NCBI GenBank assembly: GCA_946902875.1
Contig: OX336351.1
Location: forward strand, 1 to 64,000
Length of the DNA stretch: 64,000 nucleotides
Origin: Nematopogon swammerdamellus
Lineage: Eukaryota; Arthropoda; Insecta; Lepidoptera; Adelidae
Direction: 5' to 3'
Shown here: positions 35,382 to 45,390 of the stretch, piece by piece
Numbering within the stretch: position 1 is the stretch's first letter
How the letters are laid out: the number at the start of each line of letters is the position of its first letter
The notes under the pieces: generated by a model
What the model was told of the DNA's origin: nothing
Seen by the model: only the letters and a program-made list of their open reading frames with translations
Database searches by the model: none
Position numbers and translations under genes: made by a program

Positions 35382-38300
35382 ATTTTTTTTTTTTTTTTTT
35401 TTATAGGCAGCCGGCGCGGGTGTCTGTGCCCAATACTTCAACGGAAGATCAGACACAGCCAATAACACCATTCCTCGCGAAACCACGCTCAGAGAGGCGC
35501 CATGCCGGCTATGAGGCGGACAAAAAGGTTGTCGTCTAATTTATTGACACGCCTTTTGAAGATTCCCAGGTTATAGGTGGTGGGGAACACACTCACCGGA
35601 AGACCGTTCCATATTTTCGCTGTTCGACACAGGAAAGATTTCGAAAAACGATGTGTTCTTAGTAGTTGGGTGTCAACAACATATGGATGTTCCGAGCGAG
35701 TCCGGCGGGTGTGGCGGAGACGGATTGGGGCTGGGGGGATGAGGGAAGCCAATTCATCAGAGCAACGTCCATGGTAGTACCTATAGAACAGGCTAAGAGA
35801 ACCGATTGTTCGCCTGTGGCCCAATGATTCAAGTCTCTCCGTGAGCTTGGGATCACCAATTAGACGGATAGCACGGCGCTGGATAGAGTCCAAGGACGCC
35901 AATAAGTAAAGAGGGCATCCACCCCACAGATGGCTACAGTACTCCATCACCGGGCGAACTTGCGCTTTATATAGCATAAGGAGCTGCGCCGGTGAGAAGA
36001 ACCGTCTGCTGCGGTAGAGGACGCCCAATTTCCTAGAGGCAAGTGTGGCTTTGGACTCTATGAAACCCCTAAAACCCACATCCTTGGTCAATTCCACGCC
36101 CAGGAGGTCCAATTTGTCATTGTTAGGTATGGCCGTACCCTGGAACGTAGCTTGGAAGGGAAACCGGTCGGCCTTGGTAGAGAAGGCGCATGCTTGAGTT
36201 TTGCTGACGTTGAAATCAACAAGGTTCTCGCAGCCCCAGGAGGCTACCTTAACGAGAACATCGTCGACTCTGTTAACTGTTTGACGCCGAGCATCATCAA
36301 TGCGCACCTCTCTAGCAGTCCAGTCTTTAGCGTAACCCTCGTCGGCGGTGCTGTCGTCTGCATAACTGTGAATGTTACCTAGGCACAGTAGGTCGTTAAT
36401 AAATAACAGGAATAATGTAGGCGACAGCACCGAGCCCTGTGGAACGCCAGCGTTTATTGGGAAATGTACCGATTTTGCACCGTCAATGGTTACAAATATG
36501 GATCGGTCCCCCAAGAAGCTGGCGATCCAATTGCAGAGGGATGAGGGAATACCGTAGGCCGGAAGCTTGCTGAGGAGACCACGGTGCCAAACGCGATCAA
36601 AAGCCTTAGATATGTCTAAGGCAACTGCCAGCGACTCTCCAAAGTTGTCTAATCTCTCAGCCCACACATGCGTGACATATGCTAGAATATCTCCTGATGA
36701 TCGCTGTTTACGGAAACCGTACTGCTTGTCATCAAGGAGTTTACAAGTTTCTAGATATGTCAGAAGCTGGGTGTTAATAACCCGCTCCATAACCTTGCAG
36801 AGGAGAGAGGTTATCGCAATAGGCCGATAGTTTTTGGGGTCAGCAGAGTTGCCTTTTTTGGGCACTGGTTGGACCGCAGCCTTTCTCCAGCAAGCAGGCA
36901 CGATACCGGAGGAAAAAGAGCGCCTAAAGAGACGAGTGAGGATAGGTGTCAATTCAAGTGCACACATCTTAAGCACACGCGCAGGAACGCCGTCAGGACC
37001 ACTACTCTTGGAGGCGTCCAACTGACGAAGACTTTTAAAGACCGCCCTGTTATGGAATCGTACCTCACGCATCGATTTATCGCATTGAGGTAACGACGGA
37101 GGGGTAGCGCCTTGGTCGTCTAAGGTCGAGTTGGAAGCAAAAAGGCGAGCGAATATATTCGCCTTCTCCTTGGCAAGGATAGCGAGTGTTCCATCGGGAC
37201 GTTCTAGCGGGGGGGTTGCAGCTCGGCAGAAGTTACGACCGATAGAGTTCGCCAGGGACCAAAACGCACGACTCCCGGTAGGACAGCGTGCGAGTTTTTG
37301 GCTTACTCCTCGGTCGTGCTTAAACTTGGCCAAATAAAGCACACGCTTGCTGGACTTGACAGAAGCATTATAGGCACGCCTCGACTCCACGGACCGATCG
37401 CACAGCCACCGCTTGAAGGCCTGGTTCTTCGCCTCGACAGCCAAGCGGCATTGACGGTTGAACCAGGGCTTCTGCGTGCCACCGATGGGAACCACAGAAC
37501 TTGGAATAAAGTATTCCATGCCCTGTAGTATCACCTCGGCGACAGCTTCGGCGCTCTGAGACGGGCCCGCGGACCGAAAGCATGTCTCCTGCCAAGGATA
37601 ACCTCCGAAAAAAGTGCGGAGGTCGTCCCATTGTGCGGACTTGTAGTGCCAGACAGTGCGAGTACTACCCTCGCGTGTATCCGCATAGTACGCAGTTGGC
37701 ACTGTTGTGGATACAAGGCAGTGATCTGAATTCCCCAGTGGGGCTTTCACAACAGCCTTGTACCCCTTTGGCTCCGAAGTCAACACAAGGTCCAGCAAGT
37801 TTGCCCTATGCGACGGGTTCCTAGGGACTCTAGTTATACCAGACACAAGCTGTGTCAACCCGTGCGCCATGGCCAAGTTATATGCATCCTTACCAGCAGC
37901 ATCCGTGGTGCAGGAGCCAAGCCAATCTCCATGTTTGGCGTTAAAGTCTCCCAACATCACAATTTCAGCTGTAGGTAGTTGGCAGAGCACTCTATCGGCC
38001 GAGCTGCTTAGATACTCAAATAGTGCGGCACTTTCCTTGGCACCTAAGTTGGGAGAGCGGTATACACCCGCGTAAACTCTTACCACGTGGGGAAGGTTGA
38101 CGCGGATCCATACGACTGGAAACTGAGGATCTTCGAAAAGTGTGAGCCGTTTAACAGAAACGTCAGACCGACCATACACACATACACCACTCTTGGCTAC
38201 AAATCTTTCGAAAAGACTGTATCCAGGGATGTCCAGGTTTGTAGTGTGTTGGGCGACCTGAGTCTCTGTTAAAAACAAAAGATGTGGTTTTGCTGTCTGC

Positions 38301-38760
38301 AGATGTTGGGCGACAGCATTAAAGTTAGCTCGTAGACCGCATATATTACACATGTCTACTTTAAAGTGTTTGGGAGACGTGGGAGTCGCACTTAAAGCGG
38401 TGAATTTCCTTTTGTTTCTTGGCATGAGGTTAGTTTTGAGGGAAATGAAAAAATGGAGCAAACAAGACGAGATTTGGGGAGCGGTAATATTGAAGACAGC
38501 TCAAGTGGGTTCTCCAAGAACACTGTCACAAGGGACGAGAGGACCCCCAGGCCCCCCCTGACGAGGATGCACCCCGGTCTCCCCAGGTCACCATGCCTCA
38601 AGGTGCACCTCCGTCAGGATTTTTCGCTGGCTGATAGGGCAGCCCCCTACGCAGGCTGGTGCGACCGCACGCGGCGGGCCCCTGTACACTCACTGAATGA
38701 TTCACTTTTAAGTTTACACCATTCAATTTGGTTGCTTCAACCGCATTGAAAGGCAGAAGT
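35382..38760 (-). mobile_element. LINE with intact ORF2 (minus strand)
   Basis: Read on the minus strand, there is a GC-rich 5' region (about 38760-38462), the 990-codon ORF2 (38461-35489), a short 3' UTR and a poly(A) stretch seen as T's at about 35382-35402. No separate ORF1 is found upstream on the same strand. The element is therefore 5'-truncated just before ORF2, or ORF1 lies in damaged sequence near 38400-38600, where a 69-codon frame remains. The uninterrupted ORF2 indicates a recent insertion. The 5' border is not defined. Confidence 0.8.
35489..38461 (-). CDS. LINE ORF2 protein: AP endonuclease plus reverse transcriptase, 990 aa
   Basis: This would nick target DNA and copy LINE RNA at the nick. 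Residues about 35-250 form an exonuclease/endonuclease/phosphatase-type endonuclease: LTETQ near 65 (catalytic Glu), GDFNAKHGDW near 171, and SDHCLVS near 245 (catalytic Asp-His). A linker precedes the RT. RT landmarks are KNYRPIAITSLLCKVME near 542-560, block A ALDISKAFDRVWH near 615, AGVPQGSVLSPTL near 671, and the YADD catalytic box at 700-703. The C-terminal third ends with the usual IWNGLP and FKRRVNKL motifs. There is no visible stop or frameshift, so it is potentially active. The first in-frame ATG gives 990 aa; MPRNKRKFT (codon 13) is an alternative start. Broadly Jockey/R1-like, clade not assigned. The tail at 43001 belongs to a related family. Confidence 0.92.
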   Translation of the reverse strand: MLHFFISLKTNLMPRNKRKFTALSATPTSPKHFKVDMCNICGLRANFNAVAQHLQTAKPHLLFLTETQVAQHTTNLDIPGYSLFERFVAKSGVCVYGRSDVSVKRLTLFEDPQFPVVWIRVNLPHVVRVYAGVYRSPNLGAKESAALFEYLSSSADRVLCQLPTAEIVMLGDFNAKHGDWLGSCTTDAAGKDAYNLAMAHGLTQLVSGITRVPRNPSHRANLLDLVLTSEPKGYKAVVKAPLGNSDHCLVSTTVPTAYYADTREGSTRTVWHYKSAQWDDLRTFFGGYPWQETCFRSAGPSQSAEAVAEVILQGMEYFIPSSVVPIGGTQKPWFNRQCRLAVEAKNQAFKRWLCDRSVESRRAYNASVKSSKRVLYLAKFKHDRGVSQKLARCPTGSRAFWSLANSIGRNFCRAATPPLERPDGTLAILAKEKANIFARLFASNSTLDDQGATPPSLPQCDKSMREVRFHNRAVFKSLRQLDASKSSGPDGVPARVLKMCALELTPILTRLFRRSFSSGIVPACWRKAAVQPVPKKGNSADPKNYRPIAITSLLCKVMERVINTQLLTYLETCKLLDDKQYGFRKQRSSGDILAYVTHVWAERLDNFGESLAVALDISKAFDRVWHRGLLSKLPAYGIPSSLCNWIASFLGDRSIFVTIDGAKSVHFPINAGVPQGSVLSPTLFLLFINDLLCLGNIHSYADDSTADEGYAKDWTAREVRIDDARRQTVNRVDDVLVKVASWGCENLVDFNVSKTQACAFSTKADRFPFQATFQGTAIPNNDKLDLLGVELTKDVGFRGFIESKATLASRKLGVLYRSRRFFSPAQLLMLYKAQVRPVMEYCSHLWGGCPLYLLASLDSIQRRAIRLIGDPKLTERLESLGHRRTIGSLSLFYRYYHGRCSDELASLIPPAPIRLRHTRRTRSEHPYVVDTQLLRTHRFSKSFLCRTAKIWNGLPVSVFPTTYNLGIFKRRVNKLDDNLFVRLIAGMAPL

Positions 38761-39289
38761 GAACCGTCACGTGGTAGGGATTAACCCGTTCGGATTGGCA
38801 CACCATCGAAGCTACACCAGCCAGCACTAACGAAGGTCGCTCGAACAAAACGACTATAAACAATAAACGTGTTGTAACAAGGTGACGTGAAGCTGCGTCT
38901 GAATCGAATTTCAAGAAGTTACTACTTACCACCAATATTACTCACCTGAAAGATTCAGTTTTAATATGTAATACCTACTTCATCTATCAGCGCAGATCGA
39001 TAGCGTTTTGAAAACACGATTCTATTAACTTCGCTCGATAGAAAACAATCATAAACATGCCTCTGAATTTAGTTATAAAACGTACCTACCTATTTGGCAA
39101 CCTGACCAAATCAACGCTTTGGAATTGATATATTTTATTTGTTGAATAGGTATATCTAAATCCGCAGCGTTTTACTTTTTTGTTTCGATCCGTAGTTTTG
39201 GAATAAAAAAAATAAAAACCTAATTTTTGATTGATTGATTGTGTTATATCCTACTCCAACCAGCGAAAGCGGCGGCGCCTTGAAAGAGG
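38761..39289. other. Spacer between two LINE-derived segments
   Basis: AT-rich sequence with no recognised exon or RNA. It separates the minus-strand LINE from a plus-strand LINE ORF1 relic. Confidence 0.45.
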
Positions 39290-40620
39290 AGTACGAGTGA
39301 ATACGGGTCGACAGGGCCTTAAGTGCGGGGCTACTGTGTATCGGCAGTGCGAGAGTGTGGCGGATGCAAAAACCGCTCCAGACTGAGGAACGCCAAATAG
39401 CGTGTTCCGAGTGCGCGTCGCAATTTCACGCAGGATGGTGAACTCCTCCCTTCGCACACGCGCTACACGCGACACCTGGATATGTCCCCAGTGCTTCACC
39501 TCGAAGCGGAGAGCTGGGAACAACACCGACACTCCCGCGAGGAACACGATGACGGCGTATTCTTCGACACTTACGGATCGTTCCCGGACGCCCGTGCTGA
39601 GGACAACTTCGTGGTCAAAACATTGAAGGCATCTACGGCGAAGCAACCGCAAGCAGACCACGGCGTTCGTCGCCGAAAAACACGCTGATGAAATCGACGA
39701 CTTCAGTACGACCATCCGAGCCGCTAGAACGGAAATCGCCAACTTGCAAGCATCGCTGGAGGACTGTCAAAACCGTCTGAAGGGCTTGAAGCCCTCGGCA
39801 CGATGCAGCTGCGCCTGCAGAGGCTGGAAGAGCGAGTCAAGACAATAGACAACCTACAGGTGAGGGTGCATCGCCTTGAGCTTGAACTAAATTCACGTGA
39901 ACAACAAGACATGCTAAACGATGTGGAGATTGCGGGAGTCACGGAACAGCCGGGTGAAAATCTCGGTCTGAGTCATCGCGGTCTTAAGCGGCGGGTGACC
40001 GAGTGGTTTGGGCATCGGCTTCTCATGCGAAAGGTCCGAGGTTCGAATCCGGTCGGCGTGTACCAATGAGTTTTTGCTGACGAAAAAATTTACGTGCATA
40101 CCTACACCTGCTGCTTCACCGTTCGGAACCGGTGTAAAACTGTAGGTCCCTTCCCTTGCCCCTCACTAGGTGGTAGGCTCAAATTGTAGCCGACTGGGTC
40201 GGTACCACCGTACTGGATGTAAAATGGCCACATAGCAAACTCGGTTGTGTTCTCCTCTAGTCCAGTATAGCCAGCAATCCAGGGAAGTCTCCGGTATGGC
40301 ACCTACCTTCTCGGAGGTGATATTGGCTAGTCGGAGCATGCGCTTTGGCCCCTCCGACTCAGCCACCCATACCGGAATACATAAAACAAAAAATCTCTTA
40401 AAACACTTGGAGTGTAACTCGACGAGGAGGACGTCGTCTTCACCAACAGAGTCCCCACCCGCCCCCGCCCGACGCAGCAACTCTGGAGACGGGCGACCCC
40501 GAGCCTTCCTTGAGCGACTCAGTCGTAGAGCATGAAACCAACTTCTAAAGGCGGCCAGAGTGCGACGTGGTATAAACACCGATGACATACAGATCACTGG
40601 CGCGAAAAACCCTATACAGG
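39290..40620 (+). pseudogene. LINE ORF1 relic with zinc finger and coiled coil, split by a SINE
   Basis: A PHD-like finger is readable with frameshifts: ECGGCKNRSRLRN near 39350, CSECASQFHAG near 39412, and TWICPQC near 39475. A coiled coil follows (39803-39957: QLRLQRLEERVKTIDNLQ and the LNDVEIAGVTEQPGENL stretch). After the SINE at 39987-40395 the reading resumes with LGV.LDEEDVVFTNRVPT and a basic C-terminal region. PHD finger plus coiled coil is typical of ORF1 proteins of CR1/Jockey-group LINEs, which bind RNA or chromatin. Frameshifts and stops make it inactive. No matching ORF2 follows directly. Confidence 0.75.
39987..40395 (+). mobile_element. Full-length tRNA-derived SINE, copy 3
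   Basis: Box A-like 'tgaccgagtgg', intact box B-like 'ggttcgaatcc', the same body as copies 1 and 2, and an A-rich end. TCTTAA occurs immediately before it (39982-39987) and immediately after its tail (40396-40401), a plausible 6-bp target-site duplication. It interrupts the LINE ORF1 relic so that the flanking protein reading can be joined across it. Confidence 0.88.
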
Positions 40621-42294
40621 CTGTAAAAACGGCGAGTACATTAAATTTAGGAAATGATTATTGGGATCAAGAGTAATAAAAACGTCAAGTAAGTTTTTTA
40701 TGAATTCCCTTTAAATAAAAAGTTACAGTTTTCATACAAACTAATTGACTATTTTAGTGTAAAAATGATCTAATGACAACAGGGCGGGGCGGAGGGGGGA
40801 AGGGCGGGTGAGTCGTGAGCGCCTCGGACGGAGGTGTTGGCGGGAGGGGCGGGGCTTAGCTTTGTGAGTGGAGGACTGGAGGTCGGCAGGCGGAGGGTGC
40901 GGAACGGCAACATCGCGTTAAATTACACTAGACGAAAACATACATTTAAAAAATTCATATCTCGAAAACTAGACACTTTAGAGAAAAACTTTATTTGCAT
41001 TTTTGTCTCGGAAAAACACGAGGATTGCGCTGGCGAAATTAATGTACTCGCCGTTTGAACACCCTGTATATCTAAATTATGAGAGGCTAAGTAAACAAAA
41101 CATAAATATTTATCACGCTCCACGTACCTACACAAAGACACATAAGTTTCGCTATGTATGGACCCGATATGGACGTGTACGTACGTCCGTCGAGAGGCTG
41201 GATGCGCGTCCACAACGAAGCAGAGCTCCTGCGCATTATGGGAAGCCCTGCAGCAGACGTCGATACATCGGCCCATCCGGACGACAGCAGTACGACGACC
41301 ACGACAGCGGCGACAACGGCCCATAGAATCTCCCACGCACCGTTGAAACAAATACGCTCTACTCAGTAAGGATCTGTCTCTACCTATTAAGCTACTATGT
41401 TGCCCCAAACTTTGTAATACGATATACATATTATATTCAAATAGGAAGGAATAATTACTTTACCTGGTGCTGGTGCCTACATCTTTCAAAATATTTGTTA
41501 TGCCAGAAAGCATCCAGTAGTCTCCACTTTCAACTCGCACTCTGTGTAGTTCTCCACAGTACCTAGTATTTCATATGTTGCCACTGGGGTAGTGCACGCG
41601 ATTATTGGCCCCGATGTGATGCTCGTGAGCGGGTGCTATTTGTGGAGGCTGGCCTGCTTCAAGTGGCAGTGTGGTGGGTTTATAACTTCATATATAATTT
41701 TTGTTTCACTAAGTATATCATGATTTACTGCATCTCTAAAGCGCGCGATTGGTGTCGGTTTTTTGTCGCGCGACAAAGTGTGCGCGCTTGGTTCGCGGAG
41801 CGCGAACGCATCTACACGAGTGCGAGACGCAGTGACGAGCGGACGTGCTATATTACTTTTAGTAATCCATATTTTCTACTTCAAACCGCGTGCTCTTGAC
41901 AGACTCAGATTAAATTGACGCTTTGGGGACCCCGGGATATGATTACCAGGAAAAGGTTTCATTACATGTTCTGGCAGTGCAAAAGCGCCGTCTCCTATAA
42001 ATAATGTTTGATGAAGTTGTGTCATCCATCATCTTCTTATTTCCATTGCTTCTTTATTAGATTTTTATTTTTAATATAGGCTTAATAATTACAGTGTTAC
42101 GGCAGCAGCACCAGCAATTTCGACGTCCATCTCTGTCAAACGCGCAAACAGTAGTATTATATTCTTTGGCGCAAACGTAACTGCGAACGTTGCGAGCACT
42201 GCGAGTGTAGAGGTGATATTTTTCGCTGAGATTCGCGCGAGTCGGGGCCAAAGTTCGCCGTCGCGATTCGCGGGTGAGTGTAGAGCCGGCTTGA
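40621..42294. other. No recognised gene
   Basis: Mixed composition with a G-rich patch near 40782-40870. Open frames up to 168 codons (minus strand, 41429-40923) and 107 codons (plus strand, 41003-41326) overlap each other. None shows a familiar domain. 'tttgaacaccctgtatatc' near 41055 resembles an end phrase of insect transposons, but no partner end was found. Confidence 0.4.
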
Positions 42295-42860
42295 TACAAT
42301 ACAATACAATTCACTTTATTTGTAAGTAAAATAACAAAGTTACATTATAATGCAATTTATCTTGAACTTACATCGTCAAAAACAATTTATACAGTTAAAT
42401 ACATTTCATTAATTTAGATTTTACATTTATATATTTATAATTAAATTCATCACATTTACATACATTTAATAATTAGGTTCCATTACACACTTGTACATTT
42501 TAATTAAGTTATTATTTGGTAAATCTTTAGGTCATCAAGTTCTGGGTTAGTAGCCATTCGTGCAGTCTTGTTTTAAAATATTTTTCATTAGTTTCATTCG
42601 TTATGTCTCTTGGTAGTTTATTGTAAATTGTAGCACTGTTGAAATGTAGGCTCTTTCGGAATTTAGTTTAAACAATGGTACAGACAGTGTGCAGTCTTTG
42701 GATGACAGGTAAATAAGTAGAGATGGCAAGTGATAGCACGCACGTGATGCGTGTTTAGGTATCGGCAAATAATTCTGTAAGTGAACATTGAACAAATTTC
42801 CAGTCAAGTTTCTTGCCAGTTCTCTTCTGTGATGATAATCGAACTGTCGGAATGTTACAA
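42295..42860 (-). mobile_element. LINE 3' end fragment (minus strand)
   Basis: At 42807-42601 on the minus strand there is a short ORF2 C-terminal reading with HLQNYLPIPKH and FKLNSERAYISTVL. Other frames there show YNKLPRDIT and FKTRLHEWLL motifs, the typical 'IYNKLP...FK..L..' tail of LINE ORF2. About 240 bp of AT-rich 3' UTR follows, down to a (caata)n-like tail at 42295-42312. Several frames are involved, so it is decayed. Confidence 0.55.
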
Positions 42861-43564
42861 TCTGACTAATCTGAGCGCATTGTACCGCCTAGGCAGTAGG
42901 CTAGCATAATAAATAAACAATAAACAAATCCGGGAAGAATCCGGCTCGAAGGACCAAAATGACGCGTACAGGACCTGGAGAGGGTTCCAGCAGACCTGTC
43001 GAACGTAATGTGGCTTCAGGCTTACCTAAGGGCCAAAAACTGACGTTGTATAAAACGCAGGTTAGGTCTTGCTTGGAGTACTGCTCGCACCTGTGCGATG
43101 GCTCAGCTAAATATCAGCTTGCGCCGCTAGACTCAATCCAGCGTCGTGCCGCGCGACTTGTGGATGACTCTGTGGTGTCTCGCGACTTAGAACCGCTGCA
43201 ACTCCGTAGGGACGTCGGCTCCCTAAGTGTGTTCTATCGTCTATTTCACGGGGAGTGTTCGGAGGAGCTGTTTAATGCGATTCCGTCGTCCCCATTCCAC
43301 CTCCGCACTACGCGTACTGGGCAGGGGATGCACCCCTATACAATCGAGCTACCGAGGATGCGCACCAACCGGTTCTGTAGGTCTTTCATTCACAGAACCG
43401 GGAAAATGTGGAACGCACTCCCTGCTCATATATTGCCTCCCAAGTACAGCCTGGGGTTTTTCAAAAGGGGCGTGAAAAGGCTCCTGTCAGGCCGGCATGG
43501 CATTCGCAATCCCCGTGCATCACAGAATGTCCATGGGCATCGTAAGTCACCTACTCGTAAGTGA
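42861..43564 (+). pseudogene. LINE ORF2 C-terminal fragment
   Basis: An open frame (42959-43564) carries TLYKTQVRSCLEYCSHLCDG, the LDSIQRRAARLVDD block, GSLSVFYRLFHGECSEEL and FCRSFIHRTGKMWNALPAHI, then FFKRGVKRLLSG. It is collinear with the last 210 residues of the 990-aa protein at 35489-38461 (LYKAQVRPVMEYCSHLWGG, LDSIQRRAIRLIGD, GSLSLFYRYYHGRCSDEL, FKRRVNKL). It is clearly diverged, so it belongs to a related subfamily. The endonuclease and catalytic RT core are absent. The first 20 or so codons of the open frame do not look LINE-derived. Confidence 0.85.
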
Positions 43565-44199
43565 AACGGTTGTTAACGACAGTAAACACAATATTTAATT
43601 ATTGTACATATAAATGGAAAGGTGTGAACGGACCCCATTAAAGATTCTATTCAATTGGATCGTAGTCTATGGGCTCTCTATGAGCAGCTCTATGGCTAGG
43701 CGGAAGGCATACCTGTATAATTATCTCTTGCAACCATGTATTGAAGGAAGACGGACGTGTGTGTTTTACGTATGTAATCAGTTGATCCTATCTTTCAATA
43801 TAATTTCTTCACTCCAATTCTATGTTCGTAATCATTTATCGAACCAGCACCCCCTACAAGTGTTAATGGTACGAACAACGGTGCCACATGTCGCGCTTTC
43901 TATAAATAAAAAAAACCTATAGTGGACGGACGCGGACTGGCCAGCGAACACGGACGGAGAGGCGTCTCGAGATCGCGCAGATCTTGGTTGGTGGGCGAGT
44001 CGACAGAGAAGCACGTCGCTGGCGGCTGTCAACATTGTACCTTGCCGGCCGGTGATGGTCAGCTCTACTCGCAGCTCAGCTGGCCCGTACAACATTTAGA
44101 TGTAGAAATAAATGGGTTGAAAGTTATAATTTAGAATTTGTCTTCTAAGGCTATATATAGAACAGTTTCATGGAAATTTTTATAGGATTCTTGAATTAT
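43565..44199. other. No recognised gene
   Basis: Short open frames on both strands (102 codons plus, 87 codons minus) overlap without a known domain. I see no repeat relation to other parts of the window. Confidence 0.4.
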
Positions 44200-45390
44200 A
44201 CAAATTATCTTTTTAAATTAGTTTATTCACAATAAATAAAATAAGTTACAACAAATGACGCATCAAAATTTTTATATAAATAATAAACAGCTACCTATTT
44301 AATATAATTAATTAAATAATAATATTACAAGAAACTCGATTGAAAACAGTAGCTACCTCCCTCTCCTAAATATACAAAAATATCACCTCTCGACCCCGGC
44401 CGCTCCCTACACACAGACAACACTACGGCCCCCGGCCCCCACTCCACTACCGATACCGGCGACAATATAACAAAGCATTATTACAATGCAGCTTATCTAT
44501 CAGATATTATCAATACTTAATCAAATCTTACAATATAATAAATCTCTGTAATTATAAACTTCATCATTTGAAGCCACACACGGACACAGACGAGGTGCAG
44601 TGTCTGAGTGCGACCACGCTCCATACTCTTAGTTCACTACTTGCAATAAATAACATAATCAGATTGAATCTGTCGCGCAGGCGCACGTAGTAAGTAAGCA
44701 TGACATGGAGTAAAGCTAATGAGATTGAGACGCGCTGGGGGGAGCGCGAGGCTATTTGTAACCTCCTCACAGTTTCAATAAATACCTACATTCACTTAAT
44801 ATTCGCCTCGCGTGTCGCGTCTAATGCATATCTTGTAGAGTGACGACTGTTGTGTCAACACATGCATCGCCGCACACAAGCAGTGCCGGCAAACATAACA
44901 CATTGTTGCTAACAGATTAATATAGTATAACAAATCTTTACAAATTAAACAGACCAATTGTTTGTCAACCCCTCCTCTCCCCTATTGAGTTATTCTATTT
45001 TACTGGGAAGTGGGACGCGGAATCTACAGACGCGCACTTTGTTCAATAAGCTAATGGCGGCGGTAGGCGCCACGCCACCCTCCGCTCTGCGACTCTACCG
45101 CTCCGCTGCGCCGACTGTCGAACCACTTCTCCCGTCTTCTATTACGTCATTTGAGCGTGTTATAATCCAATACCATTATTTTTTTTGTGATGGCTGGGCT
45201 CTACTGGTTTCATCAATCCAGAAATTGGAGCACAAGTGCGCCGACCACAAAGCGGAAGGTGGATTTAAGCTATAAATGATGTTTCTCATTACTATAGATA
45301 GTCTCTCCCTACCCGACGATTAATACGAGTAACATTATGAGAACCTTCGTTGGAAATTCATTTAAATGGATAAAGAATGTATTGGCGTCA
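44200..45390 (-). other. Possible ash1 3' UTR sequence
   Basis: This non-repetitive segment lies directly downstream (minus strand) of the array that begins in the last ash1 exon. An AATAAA poly(A) signal on the minus strand (TTTATT at 44222-44227) is a plausible transcript end. If so, the 3' UTR would contain the whole 160-bp array plus this segment. This is positional inference only; transcript data would be needed to show where transcription ends. Confidence 0.3.
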
